Below are positions 1 through 6,990 of a DNA stretch of 9,610 nucleotides, piece by piece. The first letter of the stretch is position 1. The number at the start of each line of letters is the position of its first letter. Origin of the DNA: Spirochaetota bacterium (GTDB lineage Bacteria > Spirochaetota > UBA4802 > JAFGJZ01); assembly GCA_023396665.1 (NCBI GenBank), contig JAEWVL010000217.1:1-9610 (forward strand), read 5' to 3'. Under the pieces are notes generated by a model. It ran no database searches and was not told the origin of the DNA. It worked only from the letters and a program-made list of their open reading frames with translations. The position numbers and the translations under genes were made by a program.

Positions 1-6
1 GTTTTA

Positions 7-36
7 GGGGGGATAACCCGGTTATGCTTTGGGGGG
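7..36. other. G-runs flanking a short palindrome, downstream of mnmA
   Basis: Two runs of six G (7-12 and 31-36) flank a 13-bp palindrome, ATAACC-C-GGTTAT (13-25). This lies about 20-50 bp past the stop codon of the leftward mnmA gene. On the mnmA transcript it would read as two C-runs around a six-pair stem with a one-base centre. That loop is too small for a normal hairpin and no U-tract follows, so it is not a standard intrinsic terminator. It may be a protein site or chance. The window edge hides what follows. Confidence 0.25.
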
Positions 37-54
37 TGATCAAGCCTTCACTTG

Positions 55-1119
55 CTAATCGATCACCGAGTCGATCCAGCCGCCGCCGAGAATGGCGCCC
101 TCATCATCGTAAATCACGGCCGCCTGCCCTGGCGAAATATTGAGGGCCGCTTCGTCAAAGATGATTTCCAGAACACCCCCGCGTTCATTGCACAGAGCGC
201 TTTGGCCACTGTGAGTCGAGCGGATCTTTACCGTGGCGCGAACATCATGCAGCGCGGCTGCGCGCATATAATTGATGTCGCCTGCGAGAAGGCCCCTGCG
301 TGCGCATTTGTCGCGGGTACCGGTGATGATCAGATTTTCCTCTTTGTTGATGTCAACGACATAGAGCGCCTCGCTGTGCGAGATGCCCAGTCCGCGGCGC
401 TGGCCGATGGTGAAATTGTGTATGCCCTTGTGCTCGCCGAGGCGGCGGCCCGAGGTGTCGATGATCCAGCCCGGCTCGCCGCCGCAGCCGGCCGACGCGA
501 GATAGGCGCGATAGTCGTCGTTCGGTACGAAGCAGATCTCCTGACTGTCGGGTGTCTCCGAAACGGGCAGGCACGCATCGCGCGCGATCTGCCTTACATC
601 GCTCTTTTGCGCGTCGGCCAGAACGAACAGAGCCGAGGCGAGCTGCGTTTGTGTCAGATAGAAAAGAAAGTACGATTGGTCTTTCTGAATGCTTTGCGAG
701 CACTGCAGCCATCTTCGTTCGCTATCGCCCTGAATTTTAACGTAGTGTCCCGTCGCGATTTTCTCGCAGCCCTGCTGTCTGGCGATATCGAAGAGCGCGC
801 CGAACTTGATCAGCCGGTTGCAGCGAATACAGGGGCTCGGCGTTTTTCCGTCAAGGTAGGCGCTGCAGAAGGGATCGATGACAGCGCTTTTGAATGTATC
901 TGAAAGATCAACTACAACATGGGGAATGGCGAGTTTGTCGCACACCGCCGCTGCGCGTTCTACGGCGGCATCCGTATCGGGAGACTGAAACATTTTGGCG
1001 GTAAAGCCTGTCAGCTCGTGACCGGCTTGTTTAAGAAGATAAGCGGCAACCGACGAGTCGACTCCGCCGCTCATCGCCACCGCTATCTTTAGCTTACCTG
1101 ATGGAATTGAAAACCGCAT
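55..1119 (-). CDS. mnmA: tRNA-specific 2-thiouridylase MnmA
   Basis: This cytoplasmic enzyme adenylates and thiolates uridine 34 in the anticodon of Lys, Glu and Gln tRNAs, giving 2-thiouridine. The 354 residues match the usual family length. The ATP-binding PP-loop SGGVDSS is at residues 17-23. The thiolation cysteine lies in IRCN (C100) and the second catalytic cysteine in SQEICF (C196). GHY (124-126), DQSYFLF (147-153) and IGQRRGLGI (238-246) are further family motifs. E. coli MnmA has Asp three residues before its first catalytic cysteine. Here that place is Cys (C97), giving a CxxC plus C arrangement. The start codon lies 26 bases inside the end of the preceding leftward gene, so translational coupling is likely. 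The leader before the PP-loop has normal length, supporting this start, although only a weak purine-rich RBS precedes it. The assignment is secure. Confidence 0.97.
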   Translation of the reverse strand: MRFSIPSGKLKIAVAMSGGVDSSVAAYLLKQAGHELTGFTAKMFQSPDTDAAVERAAAVCDKLAIPHVVVDLSDTFKSAVIDPFCSAYLDGKTPSPCIRCNRLIKFGALFDIARQQGCEKIATGHYVKIQGDSERRWLQCSQSIQKDQSYFLFYLTQTQLASALFVLADAQKSDVRQIARDACLPVSETPDSQEICFVPNDDYRAYLASAGCGGEPGWIIDTSGRRLGEHKGIHNFTIGQRRGLGISHSEALYVVDINKEENLIITGTRDKCARRGLLAGDINYMRAAALHDVRATVKIRSTHSGQSALCNERGGVLEIIFDEAALNISPGQAAVIYDDEGAILGGGWIDSVID

Positions 1120-3520
1120 CTATTCTTTTCTGGAAAAAGGGATACCGTTCCTTCGGGGCACGGCCTGCGACAAGAATTATCTTTCCATCCTTGTGAATGG
1201 CCATAATTTTTGCAACATTATTGCCGCCGTCAGAGGCGATTTTCCAGAGGTAAAGTGTCGAACCCTGCTCCGAGTAGCCGGTTTTCACAATTTTCAGATT
1301 CTGTTCGCGTATCCACCGGTCTATTATTTCCGACTCGGTTTGCGATGGCTGGTATCCCCCCACCATGAGCATGGAACCGTCGAGACTGTTTTCAAAATTC
1401 ATGAGATTGCCCTCCTTGCGCTTCGAATAATCCCTGCGTTCCCAGCCCTCGGGTATTGAAAACGAGAGGCCGTACTCGCTGATCTGGTGAGTACCATCCG
1501 CTTCAGCGACAGGGTTGCTGTAGCCTGCTCTCTCGTAACGTGATTTCAGTAGAGCAACCGCCTTTTTGTCTATGACCTGATAATTCTGTTCGTTCATCTG
1601 CCAGGATGCTATCTGAGCACTGGCACCCTGTTCTATCTTCTGCCGTTTCAGCCATAATTTGCCCTGGTCGGGGAAAAAGCTGAGCGGCATCTTTTTCTTT
1701 TTGTACATTTCACCGAGGGCGGCAAGCCGGGCGATGTCGTCGGCGATGTTTTTTTTCAGATAGGCTCTCGCCTCGCGCTGTTCTTCGATCATCTTCATGT
1801 CAGCGTCTTTTAAACGGGGGATAAGGGAGCCGTCCTGAAAAGAACTCTTCGCTGTTTCACTGAGCCGCTGCGCCTGAACCTCTGTCTCGACATTCTTGTA
1901 AACAAGCGAATAATTCTGCAGAAATTCGGAAAACAGAGTCATGCTTTCAAGAGCGTCGATCTGCTTGTCGAGTATGCGCTCGAGATGATTGATTTCGCTT
2001 TGCGCAAGAAGAAGCTCGTTGCGCTCAACGCATGCAAGATCCCTTGAGCCGAGTTCGGCGGTCATTTTCGCGTGATTGCGCGAATGAGCGCTCAGTGAAG
2101 CCAGTGAAGAGGCGAGAAGAGTGCTGTCGTTCTCACGCAGAAGACTGTATTCACGCAGCGCCTGCCCATAAAGGGCGGCGCGAAGCTGTTCACAGGGTGC
2201 GGCGTATTGAGAGATGTAACGAAGGTGACGCGCCGTCTCGGTGTAAAGTTTCGAGTTAAGGGCGTCACCGGCGCCGTTGGCGACACTAGCTGATTTTTCA
2301 TAGAGATTTGTCAGATAGTCGCGCATAGAGGCGGCCGTTTCGTACGTAGCGGCTATAGTCGCGAGAGATCCCTGAGCGTCAGAGCTTTTGATTGACGATA
2401 TGCATTTGATGTAGGCACTTTCTTTTTCGGCATACTGATGCATTGCCGTTATGCTCTGCTGGTCCGATTTGTAGCGGTCTACGACAGCCCGCAGCGAGGC
2501 GAGCAGAGCGGTGTGATATTCCTGTATCAGTGTGAGATCATTATCGCTTCCCAGCTTGGGGGTGTAAAGAGAACGCAGCCGGGCCGCAGACGCGAGAAAC
2601 AGTTTCACATCGTAGGGACTGTCGTTTTTAACCGGAAGATAATCCGATTGCAGCAGATCGGTTCTTTGTGTAAAGAGCAGTATTTTTTTGTCGCTCTGTT
2701 TGTCGCCGTACAGCGACGCAATGGCGTCAAAGTTTTTTTTCAGCGCTCTTACGCGATATGAATACTCACTGAAAGCGGTCGTGCCGGTAACCGTTGTGTA
2801 ATCAAGGCTGAAGTTCTTTTCGATCTGCCCGGCGTAAGCAGAAAGACATTCCTTCGCATCCGCGCTGTCAACTGCTGTCCGGGCGGCAATCTGCTGCAGC
2901 TGACTCTTGTGAAGATTTATATAGTGCTGATAAGAGGTGTTTTTCACATCACGATCGGCGAGTGTCATGCGCAGAATTTCATCGATCGTCGCCTGGTCCC
3001 CCGTGCTGAAAATGTTCCCGATTTCCTTTTTCGCGGCCGCGTAAATTTCGCGAGCCGCTTCTTTCGTGTAGCTGTCCGCACTGTATGTGTTCAGAAAGTG
3101 GTCGAGATAGGCGGCGTAGAAGAGAGCGTTTTTTCTGTTTTCGATCAGTTCAGCCGACAGCTGTTCTGTAAAAATGGAATCATACTCCTGCGCCATTTCG
3201 CGTGAAAGGGCGATATTCTCGTCAATCACCGGATTAATCCACCGGGACCAGGTCTTGCTGGCGATCCCGTTTTTTTCCGCTGTCAGGGTATCGGTTCGCA
3301 GCTGCCACCATTGTGCCCGCTGTGAGGACGGGTTTGCAGCGCTGCCTATTGATATAACAAGAGTTAGCGTTATCAGGAGTAATCGGGGAAAACCGCTTCT
3401 GAAAAAATTGCTGATATTTCTTCTGAATTCATTCGCGTAACACAGCGCCACTATTGTCGCATTGAGAGCGTTTTCCACATTGTCTTCTCTGAGCATGCGT
3501 GCCAACTCATGTTTTTTCAT
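1094..3520 (-). CDS. Large exported or membrane-anchored helical protein with C-terminal PsbP-like domain
   Basis: I do not recognise this 808-residue protein as a named family. Residues 1-43 are polar and basic, followed by a hydrophobic helix at about 44-62 (LLLITLTLVISIGSAA). This could be a signal anchor, or a signal peptide with an unusually long N-region. Residues about 70-670 are rich in Ala, Leu, Lys, Glu and Gln with few Pro or Gly, so they look mainly alpha-helical and possibly coiled coil. The last 130 residues (678-808) begin YGLSFSIPEGW and read like the PsbP/Mog1 fold often found at the end of exported lipoproteins. The start is placed at the ATG preceded by GGAGA, five bases away. 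The frame stays open 49 codons further upstream, but no ribosome site supports those. The 3' end overlaps mnmA by 26 bases, so the two are probably cotranscribed. Function is unknown; an envelope structural or adhesive role is only a guess. Confidence 0.85.
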   Translation of the reverse strand: MKKHELARMLREDNVENALNATIVALCYANEFRRNISNFFRSGFPRLLLITLTLVISIGSAANPSSQRAQWWQLRTDTLTAEKNGIASKTWSRWINPVIDENIALSREMAQEYDSIFTEQLSAELIENRKNALFYAAYLDHFLNTYSADSYTKEAAREIYAAAKKEIGNIFSTGDQATIDEILRMTLADRDVKNTSYQHYINLHKSQLQQIAARTAVDSADAKECLSAYAGQIEKNFSLDYTTVTGTTAFSEYSYRVRALKKNFDAIASLYGDKQSDKKILLFTQRTDLLQSDYLPVKNDSPYDVKLFLASAARLRSLYTPKLGSDNDLTLIQEYHTALLASLRAVVDRYKSDQQSITAMHQYAEKESAYIKCISSIKSSDAQGSLATIAATYETAASMRDYLTNLYEKSASVANGAGDALNSKLYTETARHLRYISQYAAPCEQLRAALYGQALREYSLLRENDSTLLASSLASLSAHSRNHAKMTAELGSRDLACVERNELLLAQSEINHLERILDKQIDALESMTLFSEFLQNYSLVYKNVETEVQAQRLSETAKSSFQDGSLIPRLKDADMKMIEEQREARAYLKKNIADDIARLAALGEMYKKKKMPLSFFPDQGKLWLKRQKIEQGASAQIASWQMNEQNYQVIDKKAVALLKSRYERAGYSNPVAEADGTHQISEYGLSFSIPEGWERRDYSKRKEGNLMNFENSLDGSMLMVGGYQPSQTESEIIDRWIREQNLKIVKTGYSEQGSTLYLWKIASDGGNNVAKIMAIHKDGKIILVAGRAPKERYPFFQKRIDAVFNSIR

Positions 3521-3525
3521 AACCG

Positions 3526-3530
3526 TCTCC
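3526..3530 (-). promoter_or_regulatory. Shine-Dalgarno site fixing the start of the 808-residue protein
   Basis: On the minus strand GGAGA stands five bases before ATG (3518-3520), an ideal spacing. No comparable site precedes the farther upstream in-frame start near 3667. The site therefore shortens the gene product from a possible 857 to 808 residues. Confidence 0.75.
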
Positions 3531-3692
3531 GATATATAAAAAATATCCCCTTTGAGCTTCGGTGTATTTTTAAAAACCGTTAAGGCTTTTTTTATAATGA
3601 GGTCTTTTGTTGAAAACAGGGTGAAAGGGGGAGGATTTCGTATCACGAAGGCAAATTTGGGTTGCAAAGTGCTCCCGATTTTATATGCAAGT

Positions 3693-3720
3693 ACCTGTGA
3701 AAACCGTACAGTGACCTGTA
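3693..3720. repeat. Clustered CTGT/ACAG half-sites in a divergent intergenic region (candidate operator)
   Basis: ACCTGT occurs at 3693-3698 and again at 3714-3719, exactly 21 bp apart (about two helical turns). Between them lies ACAG (3708-3711). This gives a perfect inverted repeat TACAG-TGAC-CTGTA (3707-3720) and a second pairing, CTGT-N9-ACAG (3695-3711). The cluster lies in the 272-bp spacer between the leftward 808-residue gene and the rightward phosphatase gene, 73 bp before the latter. Same-face spacing and symmetry suit a dimeric regulator, but no strong promoter could be placed next to it and chance is possible. The rest of the spacer holds a short TTCGT-ATC-ACGAA hairpin near 3637-3649 and AT-rich tracts. 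Confidence 0.35.
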
Positions 3721-3792
3721 TAACGGCTGCATCTGAATCGTCGCTGTCAGCTGTTTGTATCTATACGTATTGCACAAAAAGGGGCTCGCGCG

Positions 3793-4947
3793 ATGAGATT
3801 CGATACCATGTTTTCTCAGACACAGATAGGCTGTGTAACTGAAGTCGTAGAACCGGTTCATATCACCTTCAATCTTGATTACGTTAAGGCTGAATTCGAG
3901 AAGAATTCCGATCTCAAAGCCATTCCGATTGAGACCGAGTTCGGTATTACCGGGTTTATTGAGCGCGATCAGATTATGCGCGACCAGGGGGTTCTCGACT
4001 CGCTTCTGCACGGGAACATCAAGTCATTTCTCAAGAAACCGACGATAACGCTCAATGCCCGGGAAAATATCGAGAAGGCCCTGCGGGACATTTATCTTTC
4101 ACCTGAACACCAGCTCGACAATATCATGATTTATCACCACGGCACTTTCTACGGCATGCTGAACACGCGAAAGCTGATGACGCACATACTGAAAATCCGC
4201 AATAACGAACTGAATAAGGCAAAAGAGATTCAGGATCATATACTGGGAACAAAGCTGCTGGAGACTCCGTTTTTCAGGGCAGAGGTCATGCTGCAGATGG
4301 CGCACGAGGTGGGCGGAGACTTTTACCTGATGAGTGAATTGGGAAAAGAGAAATATATCGTGGCCTGCATGGATGTGAGCGGAAAGGATATTTCAGCCTC
4401 TCTGATAACGGGCCTGGTCGGCGGGTACTTCGCATCACTCGCACATCAGGATGATTGCGCGCCCTTAAGCGCCGCAACCATTATCTCGAAACTGCAAAAC
4501 ATTTTCAGAGAGAAGACTCCTGAAGGTTATTTTATCGCGGGTCTGATCGTCTTTATCGACAAGGAAAACAATAGCATCGAGATTTTCAACATGGGTTATT
4601 CTCCTTTGTGTATAATCCGCAGCGAAGGCGGCGAAAAACAGATCAAGATTAAAAATCCTTCCCTGCCTCCGATAGGCTTGCCCACATTCGAGATTACCGA
4701 AGAAACGATAGTCAAATATCCCATTACGAAAGATCTTGCGCTTTTTGCCTTTTCTGACGGCTTAACCGATGCGCAAAACCAGCATGGTGAAGCCTTCGGG
4801 GAGCAGCGCGTCTACGAGACACTGAAAAACGCACTCAAGAACGATCGCAAGCGAACGCTCGAACGAATATCAGATGAAGTGATAAAATTCATCGGAACGT
4901 CCCCGCAGGTGGATGACATAACCGCACTCATGATCGATTTCAGCTGA
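3793..4947 (+). CDS. SpoIIE/RsbU-type PP2C serine phosphatase with CBS-like N-terminal region
   Basis: The C-terminal half (about 165-384) is a metal-dependent PP2C-type phosphatase of the SpoIIE/RsbU group. These enzymes dephosphorylate STAS-domain anti-anti-sigma factors or similar partners. The metal-binding aspartate motifs are visible: VGGDF (173-177), DVSGKD (194-199), SDGLTD (321-326) and VDDIT (373-377). NMGYSPL (266-272) stands at the usual NAGH(P) position. The N-terminal part (about 45-135) looks like a CBS pair: ITGFIERDQIM, then IKSFL..PTITLNARENIEKAL and GTFYGMLNTRKLM. A short helical linker (about 133-150) joins the halves. No transmembrane segment, HAMP or PAS domain is seen, so it should be cytoplasmic and may sense a nucleotide or other ligand. 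AAGGGG lies eight bases before the ATG. No kinase, STAS or sigma-factor gene is adjacent. The phosphatase call is firm; the CBS call is moderate. Confidence 0.92.
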   Translation: MRFDTMFSQTQIGCVTEVVEPVHITFNLDYVKAEFEKNSDLKAIPIETEFGITGFIERDQIMRDQGVLDSLLHGNIKSFLKKPTITLNARENIEKALRDIYLSPEHQLDNIMIYHHGTFYGMLNTRKLMTHILKIRNNELNKAKEIQDHILGTKLLETPFFRAEVMLQMAHEVGGDFYLMSELGKEKYIVACMDVSGKDISASLITGLVGGYFASLAHQDDCAPLSAATIISKLQNIFREKTPEGYFIAGLIVFIDKENNSIEIFNMGYSPLCIIRSEGGEKQIKIKNPSLPPIGLPTFEITEETIVKYPITKDLALFAFSDGLTDAQNQHGEAFGEQRVYETLKNALKNDRKRTLERISDEVIKFIGTSPQVDDITALMIDFS

Positions 4948-4954
4948 GAAAGCG

Positions 4955-4991
4955 CCGCCTGACAGCTTCGTGAACAGGAAGCTGTCGGCGG
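4955..4991. terminator. Strong hairpin between convergent genes, possible bidirectional terminator
   Basis: CCGCC-T-GACAGCTTC (4955-4969) pairs with GAAGCTGTC-GGCGG (4978-4991): 14 base pairs with one bulged T and an eight-base loop. It starts 7 bp after the phosphatase stop codon and ends 13 bp before the stop codon of the converging GH5 gene. Neither strand has a clear run of T after the stem, with only CGCTTTCTC on the minus strand. Termination may be weak, or the hairpin may mainly protect 3' ends. Confidence 0.6.
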
Positions 4992-5004
4992 ACTGATGAT
5001 TCGC

Positions 5005-6219
5005 TCACAGCTTTCCTTTCAGTTTTTCGGCAAAGACCTTCGCCAGCGCTTCGTTGCGATTTGACGGCAGTTTATAGGCTTCATTGCGGTAGAGCCCGAA
5101 ATTCGTTTCATGATAAGTGTGATAGTTGAAATTGATTCCCTTATCCATACAAATATCTATCACGTCGGAAACCCATCCCGCACCGTTTCGTTTCGACTCG
5201 AACGAACCCGCAATAGCGCCGAATTCTCCCAGATAAAGCGGTACCCCGTGTTTACGCCCGAAAGCTACAAATTGCTCTATGCGCTGTTCGATAAATGCCT
5301 TGTCGGCCATTTTTTTCTTTCCATCCCAATCCTTGAACTTACCGGGATACGTGAATTTCACATTCTGTAATTCAGGCAGCCAATCTGCGCCCTGATGCGT
5401 CAGCGGAAAGGGCTCATAGAAATGAAATTCGTACATGATGTTGGGATCATCCATAAGAACGAAATTCATGTTGCCGTTTACGTCGCCGTTCCAGTCAACA
5501 TTGCCCGGTGAGATTATATTGCACTGCATGCGTTCAACGATTATAATGTGATTTTTGTCGACCTCACGTATGGTTCTCACCGTTTCCTGTGCGAAAGAAG
5601 CCCATTTATCAATGCCGCCGTGCACGCCCGGCTCATTGAGAATACTGTAACCCGCAATGGTCGGCTCGTCGGCAAAGCGCCGGGCAATCTGTTTCCACAG
5701 GGCGAAAAACCGTTTCTGAAGCATCTCGTCCTTCCAGAGTTTGTCGGTCTCGGCGTTTGACTGAAACCCCCCCTGCGGTACGTGCATGTTTAGAATCAGG
5801 TAGATGTCGTTTTTCTTCGCCCATTCGACATTTTTCGCGATCCACTCGAATCCGCTTTCCTTGTATTTATAAGGAGCTGAATCCTCTTCAAATATACGGT
5901 AATTGAGATAGAAGCGTACAGAGTTAAAACCAAGATCGTGAATCCGTTTGTAGTCCTCTTCTGTGTGATGTTTGTCCGGGGCTTCGGGGGGATTGTTCCA
6001 CACCTCGTTTCCAAAAGCGATTCCCTTGAAAAGAAAAGGCTCGCCTTTGGTGTTGAGAATGCTGCTTTTGTGTACATGTATAAAAGCAGCTGATTCAAGT
6101 GACTTTGTAAGAATTGGCGGGCAAAAGAAGAGAACGGTCAAAACGATTGATACGAAAACAGATACAAGCAGCGCGGCAAGCGACAACCTGACCCTGATAA
6201 CAGGCTTACGGATTTTCAT
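5005..6219 (-). CDS. Membrane-anchored glycoside hydrolase family 5 (cellulase-like) protein
   Basis: This 404-residue protein is a GH5-type (beta/alpha)8 retaining glycosidase. An uncleaved-looking hydrophobic helix (about 12-33) after a basic N-terminus should anchor it in the inner membrane with the enzyme outside. Expected active-site elements appear in order: SVRFY (100-104, R102), NMHVPQ (144-149, H146), LNEPG (194-198, acid/base E196), EFHFYEP (264-270, H266 and Y268) and YLGEFG (329-334, nucleophile E332). All key residues are intact, so it should be active on a beta-linked glycan. The substrate cannot be told from sequence; cellulose, mannan, glucan or an envelope polymer are all possible. 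No carbohydrate-binding module is seen. The gene lies 41 bp behind the small secreted-protein gene on the same strand, so the two are probably cotranscribed. AGGAG stands 11 bases before the ATG, with AGGT nearer. Confidence 0.92.
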   Translation of the reverse strand: MKIRKPVIRVRLSLAALLVSVFVSIVLTVLFFCPPILTKSLESAAFIHVHKSSILNTKGEPFLFKGIAFGNEVWNNPPEAPDKHHTEEDYKRIHDLGFNSVRFYLNYRIFEEDSAPYKYKESGFEWIAKNVEWAKKNDIYLILNMHVPQGGFQSNAETDKLWKDEMLQKRFFALWKQIARRFADEPTIAGYSILNEPGVHGGIDKWASFAQETVRTIREVDKNHIIIVERMQCNIISPGNVDWNGDVNGNMNFVLMDDPNIMYEFHFYEPFPLTHQGADWLPELQNVKFTYPGKFKDWDGKKKMADKAFIEQRIEQFVAFGRKHGVPLYLGEFGAIAGSFESKRNGAGWVSDVIDICMDKGINFNYHTYHETNFGLYRNEAYKLPSNRNEALAKVFAEKLKGKL

Positions 6220-6260
6220 GATTACCTAGTCTCCTGAGTTTATTATTGCAACAGTTATGT

Positions 6261-6704
6261 TTACTGAAGTGTCTGATTAATTTTTGTCTTATCAAGATAT
6301 TTCTCGAAGCTCGCGAAAGAAGCGGAAACATCCTTGTTAAGCATGATCTCCTGCATGGCAACCTGGCCTACGAGGCCGAATGCGGTTTCGATGGCGGCGC
6401 TGCCGTCCTTTTTATACGCGTCTTTCACCTGTTTTGCGCATTTCTCTGTCATCAGTTTTGTCACCAGTTGCGCCATAAACTTATCAGATCGATCCCTGTC
6501 TGCCGGAGTTATACGGGAATATTTCTGAATATCGGGATGCACAGACATCGCGATGAATACCCAGAGTGCAAGATCCTTTCTTTCCTGACCGGTTAACGAA
6601 TTGGTAAAACAGGTACCGAGGTCTTCGGCCGTCTGCTGGGCTGTAAGGCCGCTGGAAAGGATAAAGCAGACAAGGATAATACATAATAGCAGATACTTTT
6701 TCAT
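6261..6704 (-). CDS. Small secreted protein with two cysteines, conserved hypothetical type
   Basis: The product is 147 residues long. It has a clear Sec signal peptide: MKKY, then a hydrophobic stretch at 5-20, with likely cleavage after LTA (residue 22). The mature part of about 125 residues is mostly helical and has just two cysteines, C32 and C89, which could form a disulfide in the periplasm. The patterns LGTCFTNSLTGQERKDLA (29-46), WVFIAMSVHP (48-57) and FGLVGQVAMQEIM (109-121) resemble small uncharacterised exported proteins I recall from gammaproteobacteria such as Acinetobacter. That likeness is from memory and untested. GGAGG lies four bases before the ATG, an excellent ribosome site, so high expression is plausible. 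It is the first gene of a likely two-gene unit with the GH5 enzyme. Function is unknown. Confidence 0.85.
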   Translation of the reverse strand: MKKYLLLCIILVCFILSSGLTAQQTAEDLGTCFTNSLTGQERKDLALWVFIAMSVHPDIQKYSRITPADRDRSDKFMAQLVTKLMTEKCAKQVKDAYKKDGSAAIETAFGLVGQVAMQEIMLNKDVSASFASFEKYLDKTKINQTLQ

Positions 6705-6805
6705 AAAACCTCCGGTACTATCATCTGATTTTGTTTCTCTGCACCCGGCAAATTGAAATCATGCAGTGATTCCTGTTTCAGGTTTCGGGCGCCGACGATA
6801 CTATC

Positions 6806-6835
6806 ATTTTGAATAAGTTTGAACGCTGTTGTCAA
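6806..6835 (-). promoter_or_regulatory. Candidate promoter for the small secreted protein / GH5 unit
   Basis: Reading leftward, a perfect TTGACA -35 box (6835-6830) is followed after 18 bases by CAAAAT (6811-6806), four of six matches to TATAAT. The leader to the start codon would be about 95 bases. The 8-bp palindrome TCAATTGA overlaps the -35 box. The -35 is convincing and the -10 is weak. Confidence 0.35.
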
Positions 6836-6903
6836 TTGAAATACAGGCAGAGGGCTGCGCTATTAATGAAGAGGGTTTCAGTGCGGCATAGTAAGGCTCA
6901 TCC

Positions 6904-6923
6904 AATAGAACTATAGTTCTATT
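6904..6923. promoter_or_regulatory. Perfect 20-bp palindrome, candidate operator (GAAC-N4-GTTC core)
   Basis: AATAGAACTA (6904-6913) is followed directly by its exact reverse complement TAGTTCTATT (6914-6923). The last two bases lie in the -35 box of the promoter at 6922-6949. The centre is about 42 bp before the predicted transcription start, a place where a bound regulator could either contact polymerase as an activator or block it. The GAAC-TATA-GTTC core fits the general form of DinR/Gram-positive LexA boxes, but many dimeric regulators use similar sites. The identity of the regulator is not shown. Confidence 0.65.
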
Positions 6924-6949
6924 TACAAAAGAGAAAAAACGTCTATACT
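6922..6949 (+). promoter_or_regulatory. Sigma-70-type promoter for the DUF362 / propeller operon
   Basis: TTTACA (6922-6927) and TATACT (6944-6949), each five of six to consensus, are 16 bp apart. The spacer is A-rich. Transcription would start near 6956, giving a leader of about 35 bases. AAGGTG stands just upstream of the ATG at 6991 as the ribosome site. Confidence 0.65.
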
Positions 6950-6990
6950 CTGCCCATATAAAGTGTGATATCGATTAGTGAAGGTGCTCC

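Noticed and set aside
52..903. A 283-codon open frame on the plus strand opposite mnmA
   Set aside because: The opposite strand encodes a full MnmA with all catalytic motifs. The plus frame has no recognisable domain or convincing ribosome site and is explained as a shadow frame.
3521..3667. Upstream extension of the 808-residue protein by 49 codons
   Set aside because: No ribosome site supports the farther start, while GGAGA sits five bases before the ATG at 3520. The extra residues would also cover the likely promoter region.
3695..3711. E. coli-type LexA box (CTGT-N8-ACAG)
   Set aside because: The spacer is nine bases, not eight, so the match is imperfect. It is kept only as an unassigned operator candidate.
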